This document shows, one piece after another, positions 56,201-63,450 of a stretch of DNA of 64,000 nucleotides; within the stretch, counting starts at the first letter, position 1, and every line of letters starts with the position of its first letter. This DNA is from Shimia haliotis (GTDB lineage: Bacteria; Pseudomonadota; Alphaproteobacteria; Rhodobacterales; Rhodobacteraceae). The stretch is from positions 1,020,473-1,084,472 of the forward strand of contig NZ_FOSZ01000001.1 of NCBI RefSeq assembly GCF_900114415.1, read 5' to 3'. The position numbers were made by a program, and so were the translations under genes. Under the pieces are notes generated by a model that worked only from the letters and a program-made list of their open reading frames with translations, was not told the origin of the DNA and did not search any database.

Positions 56201-56332
56201 CAAGTGACCGTATCGGGCGCGCAAAGCACGGGTCAAACCGTTGATATCGAAGGGGAAGTCTACGACGTCTACACGATCGGGGATGATGGCGTCACGCTGG
56301 TCATCGATCAGGACATCAATGTGATCGTCTAA
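53228..56332 (+). CDS. BapA-like secreted adhesin with seven Ig-like repeats
   Basis: A 1034-residue surface protein. Residues 1-135 match the prefix domain of BapA/Bap-type adhesins (LNLSPMDVTSYTRQGGDLVITLASGETITLQGYF). A glycine-rich linker follows (145-172). About seven Ig-like repeats of ~97 residues then run from 178 to ~855, each marked by G-T-[GA]-[ED]-[AP]-G and ending V-D-T. The end domain has LTEAQIRDLSDTSDTLTIHGGSDDQVTV and closes with VLVIDQD-like beta strands, as in type I secreted biofilm adhesins. No Sec signal is present. It is probably displayed or released through the exporter encoded downstream. Confidence 0.82.
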   Translation: MNSFGYAVRGADGGVVRGQTAMADHGIVPVSQASDVSLNLSPMDVTSYTRQGGDLVITLASGETITLQGYFAGDLAEDRELFLSKDGQFHKVDIGEPVGDQFFVQYDSVAMNEKWSQYDDLTFLDLERIEPVVAPLVAAGPGLGALLGVGGAAAVTGVVGTGGGGSGGGGGAIVPTVDDPDVSRVIGGTGPDTVTITGTGEPGSEVVVEVGSVTETVTIGGGGTWEVVLDPTELPTDGVYDTVVTVTAPGGTVYDLDGPTVDIDTTAPDAVVTQGTQSVGEVVNAAEADAGHVITGTGEAGAAITVEIDGTTHTTTVQNDGTWSVTFAGGEITSGEYETVVTITSTDARGNTTTVTDVLEVDTIAPGATLGTVEGDNVINASEASNGVVLTGTGEPGSTLSIDFQGLTRTVTVDGNGVWSMSYAAGEIAAGTYDSDVTITATDAAGNSATQTFAVRVDTESSATITSPIAGDGTANAAEVATGLTLTGTAEAGAQVAVTVEGVTRTTIADGNGNWTASWSAAEVPQGIYQSTATVVATDASGNSSTVSETFTVDTEVSASITPNQLGGDDTANAAEVASGMTLTGTADAGSQVQITLEGVTRTVTADSFGNWTASWTAAEIPQGTYDSTVTVVATDPAGNSTSTAATVHVDTELSVGYNSGQAGGDDVANAADVAGGVTLTGTADAGTMVQVTLEGITRTVTATAGGTWSAAFTSAEIPQGEYDATVSVTGTDAAGNVATTTGTLRVDTSTTVTLDVNAAMFTSPVNAAQMQGGLVLDGTAEAGATVTVTVEGVTRTTTADGSGNWYVTYEPGALAEGTYTASATLTVTDAAGNSASTSATFDIDTEITTPIVQSVTFADDDVSSVSLTTEDQSYEIHALHANGSTSELATTEVAMGGDESLFVLNPRASDGTHLVISSEDSAGNLSDTLLVLDDNVTNTGTLDHAALDGFNIEGIELDYASDAHLTLTEAQIRDLSDTSDTLTIHGGSDDQVTVSGAQSTGQTVDIEGEVYDVYTIGDDGVTLVIDQDINVIV
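53760..55790 (+). repeat. Tandem Ig-like repeat block in the adhesin gene
   Basis: Seven units of about 290 bp encode Ig-like domains. Units 4-7 are the most alike, also at DNA level (shared runs such as GGCGTGACCCGCACC), which fits fairly recent duplication or gene conversion. Units 1-3 are more divergent. Confidence 0.8.
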
Positions 56333-56354
56333 AACAGACCGCGGACCGCAGACC

Positions 56355-57677
56355 ATGGCAATGCATCCCCTCACCAAAGGTTGGCTACCCCTTCTGGGGC
56401 TGAGCCTGTTGGGCGGGTGCATGCAATCCTTGCCGATGGACGCGCCGGCTTTTCTCAAACCGAAACCCGCACAGGGCGCCGAAGTCACCAAGGCCGCCAG
56501 CGCCTTTTCCCAGCCCGACACCAAAGCGCAATCCGACATTCTGGAAACCCTTGTGGCCCGCCGCTCGGTACTGCCTGATGACAGCCGATTAGCCTATGTG
56601 TCGGAGGTTGCCCTCACCTCGTCCAACCGCGCCGCAGAAGCCGAACTGAAGACCGCGAAGCTGCGGGCAGAGGCAGAGGACAAAAACTGGCTGCCCACCC
56701 TTGGCCCGACCGTGTCGCTCACCTCTCTCGGCGATGTCGTGGCAGGATTGGTGCTGGATCAGGTGATCTTTGACCATGGCCGCAAGAAGGCCGAGCGGGA
56801 CTATGCTGCTGCGGATGTCGAAGTGGCTGCTGTGTCCCTTTCACAGGACATGAACGATCGCGCATTCACCGCTATGGCGCTTTATATCAAAGCACTGCGC
56901 GGGCGTGAAAAGGCGTCGCTGGGCGACAGCGCGCTGAAACAGATGAACCACTTTGCCGACATCGTCGAGGGACGCATCACCGGTGGCGTCTCCAACAAGG
57001 GCGACCTGCGGATGGTGCAGACCAAGATCAGCACCCTGCGTACGATGCGCGACACCGCCTCCGAAAGCGTCGAAACCGCGTTGTCCGAGCTAACTGCCAT
57101 GACAGGCACACGTTTTGATCTGGAACCGGTGTCACCGGTCCAGATCAATGGCTCTGTCGAGACACTTGAGGTCATCAAGGCTGGTGCAGAGGCCAAACGC
57201 GCCGTGGCTCAGGCCACGGTTGCGCGTGCTGGCCAGCTTCCGGGGGTGTCGGCAACCGGCACCGTGGCGACCGGCGGCAATTCCGCGTCGCTGGATCTCA
57301 GCACCGACACCGGCCTTGGATTTGGCACAGGCAAGCGCATAGAAGCGATTGAATCCACAAAAGAAACCGCCAAACGGCAAGTGGCTGAAGCGCGCGAGGA
57401 CGCCGCCCGTTCCGAAAGCCGCCTGCGCCGCGAGATCGACAGCCTTGCCCGTCAGGAGGCCGAAGCCAAGACCCTCGCCCGTGACGGGCGCGAAACCTAC
57501 AAGCTTTTCCAAGCCCAGTTCCGCGCCGGTCAACGGTCTGTGCTGGAAGTGGTGGATGTCTATGACCAATCCACCTATCGCGCTCTGGACGGGATTGACG
57601 CGAAATACGACAAGATCCTCGCCCAGTTGAAATTGGCCCGCGATATGGGCCTGCTTGCGGACGGAGACGCGATTTGA
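56355..57677 (+). CDS. TolC-like outer membrane factor of the type I system
   Basis: A 440-residue outer-membrane efflux-type protein with a lipoprotein-like leader (LLGLSLLGGC; Cys near residue 22). Long alanine- and glutamate-rich coiled-coil helices form the two-repeat TolC structure (VLDQVIFDHGRKKAERDYAAAD; RSVLEVVDVYDQSTYRALD). It is shorter than E. coli TolC, as usual for LapE/AggA-type factors. Its stop overlaps the start of the ABC gene (TTGA). Confidence 0.85.
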   Translation: MAMHPLTKGWLPLLGLSLLGGCMQSLPMDAPAFLKPKPAQGAEVTKAASAFSQPDTKAQSDILETLVARRSVLPDDSRLAYVSEVALTSSNRAAEAELKTAKLRAEAEDKNWLPTLGPTVSLTSLGDVVAGLVLDQVIFDHGRKKAERDYAAADVEVAAVSLSQDMNDRAFTAMALYIKALRGREKASLGDSALKQMNHFADIVEGRITGGVSNKGDLRMVQTKISTLRTMRDTASESVETALSELTAMTGTRFDLEPVSPVQINGSVETLEVIKAGAEAKRAVAQATVARAGQLPGVSATGTVATGGNSASLDLSTDTGLGFGTGKRIEAIESTKETAKRQVAEAREDAARSESRLRREIDSLARQEAEAKTLARDGRETYKLFQAQFRAGQRSVLEVVDVYDQSTYRALDGIDAKYDKILAQLKLARDMGLLADGDAI

Positions 57678-59953
57678 CCAAGGCCAAAGCCCCGGTTGTC
57701 CTCTCCATCGCCGCGGTGACACCCCGCGCCGCCGCCAACGCGTCCACCCCTGCACCGCAGGCCGCAAAACCGGCATCCACTCCGCCACCCAAGTCCCAAT
57801 CGGCGCCCCACCACAAACCCGCCGATGCGCTTCACGATCTGGTCGAAGCCACCGCCACCCGCATCGAGCACCGCGCGGGTCTTGTGGCGACGCTGGCCGC
57901 GCTACATGGGATTGATATCCCTGTTTCGGACGTCGGCGAATTCATGTGGACCGCCGCCCCCGGAGATGTGACGCTCTCGGCGCTGGCCAAGGCACTCGCC
58001 CATGCCGGCGTGGAGCCCAAGGCGCACAAAAACCTCGCCCTCAGCCCCAAAAGCTGGCCCGCCATCACCATGATGAGCAACGGTCAATCCGTTCTGGTGT
58101 TGTCACAGGACGAGGACACGCTGACAGTCTATGACCCCAGCCTTCCCGACAACCGTGCCGAAGTGCCCGTCGCCGAGTTCGCACCTTTTTTCACCGGTCA
58201 GGCGCTGGCTGCAAAGGTAAGCTTGCGGCAATTGGCAGACCGCCATGTGCCGCAACTGTCCTCAGGTCACTGGTTTTGGGGCGAGTTTTCCAAATACCGC
58301 CGTCATGTCGGGGAGATCATGCTCGGCTCGCTGGTTGCCAACCTTCTGGCGGTGGCTGTCGCGCTGTTCTCGTTGCAAGTCTATGACCGCGTGATCCCGC
58401 ATCAATCCGAGGCAACCCTTTGGGTTCTGGCTGTGGGCGTTGTCTGCGCAATCCTTCTCGAAGGCGCGCTGAAGCTCGCCCGCGCCCGCATGTCCGACGC
58501 CGCTGGTCGCCGGATGGAACTATCGATCCAGCACCGCCTGATGCAGCGCCTGCTTGGCATGCGCTCAGACCGCCGCCCCCTGCCCCCGTCCGGCCTTTTT
58601 GCAGCGATGCGCGATTTCGGTGCTGTGCGCGATTTCTTCACCTCCAGCACTATCGCCGTTCTGGCGGACATGCCGTTTATCCTGATCTTCCTTGCGCTGG
58701 TGGCCTCGATCGCGGGCAATATGGTCTGGGTGCTCGTGGCTGGCGGTCTCTTGATGGTCCTACCTGCCTATATCCTGCAAAAACGCATGATTGCGCTCTC
58801 GCGTCAGACACAGGGCGCATCAAGCAAAGTCGGTCGTCTGCTGCAAGAGGTCATCACCGAACTCGACACCGTCAAAACCCAACGTGGCGAAGAGCGCGTG
58901 CTGCGCCTGTGGGACGAGTTGAACGAAGTTTCCAGCCATTCCAGCGCCGAGCAACGCCGCCTTGCGGCCGCCCTGACCCATTGGTCCCAAGGCGTGCAAC
59001 AGATCGCTTACATCGCCACAGTGGTCATTGGCACCTATCTGGTGTTCGCGGGCGAATTCACCGTTGGCACCATCATCGCCGTGGGCATCCTGACCTCACG
59101 CACCCTCGCGCCACTGACCCAATTTGCAGGCACGCTGGCGCGCTGGTCCAACGTCAAAGGCGCACTGGAAAGCCTTGATGCCATTGCCCTTTCCGAACAG
59201 GAAAAAGACGGCTCCCGCAAATACCTGCGCCGTGAAACCCTCAAAGGCCGGTTCGAGATGCGCGAGGTCAGCTTTGCCTATGACGAAGACGCCGCGCCAA
59301 CATTGGACGTGCCAGGCGTCGTGATCAAACCCGGTCAGCGCGTGACCATTCTGGGCGCCAATGGCTCCGGCAAATCCACGCTGCTGAAACTGCTCGCGGG
59401 TCTTTACGGCCCCACCAAAGGCCGTATCCTTGTCGATGGCGCCGACATGGGCCAGATCGACCCGCGCGACCTGCGCCGTGGTATCGGCTACCTTAGCCAA
59501 GACGTACGCCTTTTCGCAGGCTCCCTGCGCGACAACCTCAACCTGACACAGCTGGAGCGCGATGATGATCGCCTGATGGCCGCGCTTGATTTTGCGGGAC
59601 TTGGCGAATTCATTCGAAACCACGCACAGGGCCTCGATCTGCAAGTACGCGACGGCGGCGAAGGCCTCTCGATCGGTCAGCGCCAATCTATCGGCTGGGC
59701 CCGCCTCTGGCTGCAAAACCCGCCAGTGGTGCTGTTGGACGAGCCAACAGCTGCGCTTGACCAAACACTGGAGCGAACACTGGTCAGCCGTCTGGACACA
59801 TGGCTTGAGGGCCGCACCGCCCTCATCGCCACCCACCGCACCCCCATTCTGGCGCTTTCCACCCGCACGCTGATCCTGCAAAGCGGTCGCCTTGTGGTGG
59901 ATGGCCCGCGCGAAAAAGTCCTCGCACATCTGGCCGCAGGAGAACGCGCATGA
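57674..59953 (+). CDS. Type I secretion ABC exporter with degenerate C39-like domain (LapB/LssB type)
   Basis: A 759-residue exporter. A proline/alanine-rich start is followed by a C39-peptidase-like domain (about residues 60-175) that lacks the catalytic cysteine, so it is a substrate-binding CLD rather than a protease. The six-helix permease lies at about 215-480. The ATPase has Walker A GANGSGKST, signature LSIGQRQSIGWAR and Walker B VVLLDEPTAALD. The start is a TTG overlapping the stop of the TolC-like gene; no better start precedes the conserved part. It exports the neighbouring RTX/adhesin proteins. Confidence 0.88.
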   Translation: MTKAKAPVVLSIAAVTPRAAANASTPAPQAAKPASTPPPKSQSAPHHKPADALHDLVEATATRIEHRAGLVATLAALHGIDIPVSDVGEFMWTAAPGDVTLSALAKALAHAGVEPKAHKNLALSPKSWPAITMMSNGQSVLVLSQDEDTLTVYDPSLPDNRAEVPVAEFAPFFTGQALAAKVSLRQLADRHVPQLSSGHWFWGEFSKYRRHVGEIMLGSLVANLLAVAVALFSLQVYDRVIPHQSEATLWVLAVGVVCAILLEGALKLARARMSDAAGRRMELSIQHRLMQRLLGMRSDRRPLPPSGLFAAMRDFGAVRDFFTSSTIAVLADMPFILIFLALVASIAGNMVWVLVAGGLLMVLPAYILQKRMIALSRQTQGASSKVGRLLQEVITELDTVKTQRGEERVLRLWDELNEVSSHSSAEQRRLAAALTHWSQGVQQIAYIATVVIGTYLVFAGEFTVGTIIAVGILTSRTLAPLTQFAGTLARWSNVKGALESLDAIALSEQEKDGSRKYLRRETLKGRFEMREVSFAYDEDAAPTLDVPGVVIKPGQRVTILGANGSGKSTLLKLLAGLYGPTKGRILVDGADMGQIDPRDLRRGIGYLSQDVRLFAGSLRDNLNLTQLERDDDRLMAALDFAGLGEFIRNHAQGLDLQVRDGGEGLSIGQRQSIGWARLWLQNPPVVLLDEPTAALDQTLERTLVSRLDTWLEGRTALIATHRTPILALSTRTLILQSGRLVVDGPREKVLAHLAAGERA

Positions 59954-61143
59954 CCAGCCTGACGCCCGAACATTTCGACTCCGACGACACTGCCTTTGAC
60001 GATCAGTTGCGCGCCTCGCGCCTGACCATCCGCCTGATTGCCGGTGCGGTGGTCCTGTTTCTGATCTGGGCCGCTTTTGCTTGGGTCGATGAAATCGTGC
60101 GTGCCGACGGGCAAGTGGTCAGCTCCTCCCGCTCCCAATCCGTGCAAAACCTCGAAGGCGGCATCCTCGCCGACCTCGCCGTCAAACAGGGCGATCTGGT
60201 TGAGGCCGGCCAAGTGCTCGCCACGCTCAGCGACACCCGTTTCCGCTCTGCCTTTGACGACCTGCAAGACCAGATCGACGCGTTGGAAATCCGCCGCATG
60301 CGGCTTGAGGCCGAAATCGCCGGCGCATACGAATTTGAGGTGCCAGCCGACCTCGCGACCCGCGCCGACCGGATGCTGTCTTCCGAGCGCTCACTTCTGA
60401 AGGCGCGCCAGACCGATCTGGACAGCCGCAAAGAAGGCGCGTTTACGCAGTTGGAACAGGCCAAAGAGGAGCTGCGCAACATGCAGACCCTCTACAAAAA
60501 AGAATACGTTGCACTTCTGGAAGTCAACAAGGCGCGGGAAAAGGCATCTGAGGCCGAAATCCGCTATATGGACATCCTCACACAGGCCGAACTGGTTCTG
60601 GCAGAGGAGTATTCCGACACGCTCAAGGACATCACGTCGCTCAAACAGGAAATGCGGCTAGCCTCGGATCAGCTCAATCGCACCGTAATCACCGCGCCGA
60701 TGCGCGGCATCGTCAACAACCTCGCCGTGACCACCATCGGCGGCGTTGTGCGCCCCGGTGAGGAGATTTTCGAGATCATCCCACTGGGTGAAGACCTTTT
60801 TGTCGAGGCCCGCGTACGTCCCGAAAACATCGCCAACGTGGAACCGGGTCAGGACGCCTCGATCAAGCTCACGGCTTATGACTACACGATCTACGGCACG
60901 CTCAAAGGCAAGGTGGATTTCATCTCCGCCGACACCTTTGAGGACGAACGCGACCCCTCTGCCCCACCGTTTTACCGCGTGACCGTGACGGTGGACATCG
61001 ACAAGCTCACGGATCGTCAGAAAGCCATCGAAATCCGCCCCGGCATGCGCGCCAGCGTGGAGTTGCACACCGGCTCAAAAACCGTGCTGCGGTATTTGAT
61101 GAAGCCGCTTTACAAATCGCGTGAGGCGTTTCGGGAGCCGTAG
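59950..61143 (+). CDS. Type I secretion membrane fusion protein (HlyD/LapC family)
   Basis: A 397-residue protein with a cytoplasmic head, one transmembrane helix (about 22-40; LIAGAVVLFLIWAAFAWVD), a lipoyl motif (VVSSSRSQSVQNLEGGILADLAVKQGDLVEAGQVLA), long coiled coils (about 90-225) and the HlyD signature region near the C-terminus (PGMRASVELHTGSKTVLRYLMKPL). The ATG overlaps the ABC gene stop by 4 nt. It completes the TolC-ABC-MFP trio. Confidence 0.92.
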   Translation: MTSLTPEHFDSDDTAFDDQLRASRLTIRLIAGAVVLFLIWAAFAWVDEIVRADGQVVSSSRSQSVQNLEGGILADLAVKQGDLVEAGQVLATLSDTRFRSAFDDLQDQIDALEIRRMRLEAEIAGAYEFEVPADLATRADRMLSSERSLLKARQTDLDSRKEGAFTQLEQAKEELRNMQTLYKKEYVALLEVNKAREKASEAEIRYMDILTQAELVLAEEYSDTLKDITSLKQEMRLASDQLNRTVITAPMRGIVNNLAVTTIGGVVRPGEEIFEIIPLGEDLFVEARVRPENIANVEPGQDASIKLTAYDYTIYGTLKGKVDFISADTFEDERDPSAPPFYRVTVTVDIDKLTDRQKAIEIRPGMRASVELHTGSKTVLRYLMKPLYKSREAFREP

Positions 61144-61664
61144 AGGCAGGACTGCACGTGGTTTTGTAAATGGCAGACGGCTTTTGTGCGAATGTCTGAT
61201 GTGCGGACTTTGCTGCCGTTCAGAATTTCAGCAATCTCCACCGCCTGAACCGTCAAAGCCTGCACTATGACCACGACCGTCATCGGCACTATTGGCGTAA
61301 CCCGAGCGATCCGGAGCGCTTTCAATGGAAAAGGACATCAGGCCAAATAAAAACAGCGCCAGAGCAATCAGATAACGCCACCACGGGCCCTCAAACTGAT
61401 GGTAAACCAGCCAAGCAAGGGCGCGAAAGCAGAAACTACAAGTTTGTGTCGAAGCTTGATCACATCAAAAGGTAACTTGGATGTTTCCCAAAGTCACGTT
61501 TAAAGAATTGGCATAGACACTCTGGGCTCAAAGGCGTCTTTCGCCGCGCGCAAAACAAGCACACGTTTCAACGAATAACGCCCAACACATCGCGCCCCTC
61601 CTTAATCCATGACACCGACTGCCCTTTCGCGTACCCTCGCCCGAACCCAACCGGAGCGCGCGTT
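61144..61664. other. 521-bp intergenic region between secretion locus and lysE-like gene
   Basis: No complete gene. The minus strand holds a gene-like open frame without a start (61228-61464, listed separately). The remainder shows no promoter or repeat I can support. No terminator is visible after the membrane fusion gene. Confidence 0.5.
61228..61464 (-). pseudogene. Gene remnant or unstarted small ORF, membrane helix plus Gly-rich Cys tail
   Basis: A 78-codon open frame reads like real protein: LAWLVYHQFEGPWWRYL, a transmembrane-like IALALFLFGLMSF, a polar stretch and a C-terminus FDGSGGGDC before TGA. The frame has a stop just upstream and no ATG/GTG/TTG before the tryptophan-rich part. 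A second frame upstream also looks coding-like (KLRHKLVVSAFAP). This suggests a frameshifted or truncated gene. Family not recognised. Confidence 0.4.
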
Positions 61665-62267
61665 ATGGACCTCACCCACCTCATCGCTTTCAACATCGCC
61701 CTGCTGGCCGCCATCGCCAGCCCCGGCCCCGCCTTTCTGGTCGCTGTCAAAACCACGCTCACGTCAGGCCGCAGCGCAGGCATTGCTGTGGGTCTCGGTC
61801 TTGGCCTCATGGCCGCGCTCTGGACTGCTGCTGCGCTCTTTGGTCTCGAAGTGGTCTTTGTCGCCTTCCCGTGGGCCTACACGGCAGTGAAAACCATCGG
61901 TGCGCTGTATCTCATGTGGATCGCCTACGGCATGTGGAGATCGGCGCGTGCGCCGCTGAACGCAGATGTCAAACCCGCACGCCATGCCTTTCGCCAAGGC
62001 ATCCTGATCAACCTGATGAACCCGAAGTCCGTGCTCTTTGCCGCCGCTGTGCTGGTGGTGATCTTCCCGCCCAACATGACGCTTGGCGAGAACCTTCTGG
62101 TCATCGCCAATCATCTTGTTGTCGAATGGATCGTTTATACTGCGATTGCCATTGGCATGAGCACAGAAGCCGTCAGCCGCCGCTATCTGCGCGGCAAAGT
62201 CTGGCTGGATCGCGTGGCCGCCGCAGTCCTTGGCGCGCTTGGTTTGCGCCTGCTGCTGGACCGTTAA
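61665..62267 (+). CDS. LysE/RhtB-family amino acid exporter
   Basis: A 200-residue membrane protein with about six hydrophobic segments. The family N-terminal motif SPGPAFLVAVKTTLTSGRSAGIAVGLG and the central FRQGILINLMNPKSVLFAAAVL are clear. It probably exports an amino acid or derivative such as homoserine lactone or threonine; the substrate is unknown. Its TAA stop overlaps that of the convergent protease gene in the shared palindrome TTAA. Confidence 0.9.
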   Translation: MDLTHLIAFNIALLAAIASPGPAFLVAVKTTLTSGRSAGIAVGLGLGLMAALWTAAALFGLEVVFVAFPWAYTAVKTIGALYLMWIAYGMWRSARAPLNADVKPARHAFRQGILINLMNPKSVLFAAAVLVVIFPPNMTLGENLLVIANHLVVEWIVYTAIAIGMSTEAVSRRYLRGKVWLDRVAAAVLGALGLRLLLDR

Positions 62268-62977
62268 CCGCCGCGCATCATCTGTTGCAACGCCTCGGCG
62301 GTCAGTGTGGTGCCCACAGACACCGTGCGGCCACCCATGGCAGCGCGGGCCGATACCACCGACACCAACGACGGATTCTTGCCGTTTGTCAGCGCCAGAA
62401 CCGGCGCGCCAGAGGCCCCGAAATCCACATCACAGCTCATCACCAGCGTCTGATGTTGGGTGGCCAGAACCCGACAGGGGTATTCCAGCACCGGATCATT
62501 GCGGTTGCCAATGGTGTAGCTCAGAACCCCCAGCATATCACCGGACCCCAAACGCACATCCTGCGCCATCGGCAGCACGGCATTGCTGTCAATCGGGCGG
62601 GTGAGCCGTAGCAGAGCCAGATCATGCCCGACCTGCGCCGTGCCTTTGCGCACGTGGCGGTACTCGGGATGTTGCATGGTGCTTTTCACGCGCCGCACCG
62701 CCGAGGCCTTGCCGTTGCGCAAGCCAGCCTGAAACTCAATCACATCCGGTGCAACCCGACGTCCTGAGTTGGGATCATATAGACAATGCGCCGCTGTCAG
62801 AACCAGATCAGGCGACACCAAGGCTCCGGTGCACATCGCGTTGCCATTCACCATCAAGCGCCCGACAGAAGCTTCACCCGGCACGGCATCCTTGATCTTG
62901 CGCTGCTTGGGCGCCTCCGCAAAAGCCACAGTCGGCATCAAACCGGCAATCAGACACATCAGTTTCAAAAATCGCAT
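62264..62977 (-). CDS. Secreted trypsin-like serine protease (S1 family)
   Basis: A 237-residue protein with a signal peptide (cut near AFA-EA, residue 20). The chymotrypsin-fold triad is present: His64 (TAAHC), Asp119 (GHDLALLRL) and Ser189 (DFGASGAPVL). The start at 62977 has GAGGAGC upstream; a longer frame to 63070 would bury the signal peptide. The mature enzyme is likely periplasmic or extracellular. It is convergent with the LysE gene. Confidence 0.87.
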   Translation of the reverse strand: MRFLKLMCLIAGLMPTVAFAEAPKQRKIKDAVPGEASVGRLMVNGNAMCTGALVSPDLVLTAAHCLYDPNSGRRVAPDVIEFQAGLRNGKASAVRRVKSTMQHPEYRHVRKGTAQVGHDLALLRLTRPIDSNAVLPMAQDVRLGSGDMLGVLSYTIGNRNDPVLEYPCRVLATQHQTLVMSCDVDFGASGAPVLALTNGKNPSLVSVVSARAAMGGRTVSVGTTLTAEALQQMMRGG

Positions 62978-63450
62978 GACAGCTCCTCTGGACAGCCCGA
63001 CCAGATAGCCCGCGCACTTGGGCGGCAATCGGGCAAAACCTGCGCGTTTTGCCGTCCATTTCGGCACCATTCACGGCACAACTCGGTCCCAGTGCCGCCT
63101 TCTTGCCGCAATCCCACCCTCAAGGATTGTCACATCCGGAAATCTGCATGGAACGTTTTGTCACACCCGCCATTGGCACCAATTCCGCCCGCCCCACCGG
63201 TCAAACCGCGACTTTCGGCTCGGGCCGTCATCAAGCCGCCACCTCTGCTTGGCCCTTATTTCCAAGCCACTTCCCGGCATCTGAAAACTAATTCACAAAA
63301 TTTTCCGCGCTAACAGGAAATCTTTTTACAGAACTGTTGTTTCATTTCCTGCGCTTATTTAGTTCTTTTCTATTCTCTCTATTCTGTGATTGGGCGCTGC
63401 GGATTTGTGCAGCGGGGAGAGAGTTTTTGAGATTGAGGAGAGGAGCCTCC
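62978..63450. other. 473-bp intergenic region upstream of acs
   Basis: Non-coding by codon pattern; the acs-proximal third is AT-rich. It contains a concentric double dyad (63314-63351), a leader hairpin CGCTGC-N8-GCAGCG (63395-63414) and a strong GAGGAGAGGAG ribosome site. The protease promoter should lie in the left part, but I see no convincing hexamers. Confidence 0.6.
63314..63351 (+). promoter_or_regulatory. Concentric double dyad, candidate regulator site for acs
   Basis: Outer arms CAGGAAAT (63314-63321) and ATTTCCTG (63344-63351) and the inner dyad ACAG-AA-CTGT (63328-63337) share one symmetry centre at 63332.5, with 6-nt spacers on both sides. It ends 99 bp upstream of the acs start. 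Such symmetry fits a dimer-of-dimers regulator. Confidence 0.5.

Noticed and set aside
61110..61325. 71-codon minus-strand frame MKALRIARV...
   Set aside because: It runs into the end of the membrane fusion gene and has no ribosome site. The overlapping frame 61228-61464 looks more protein-like, though it lacks a start.
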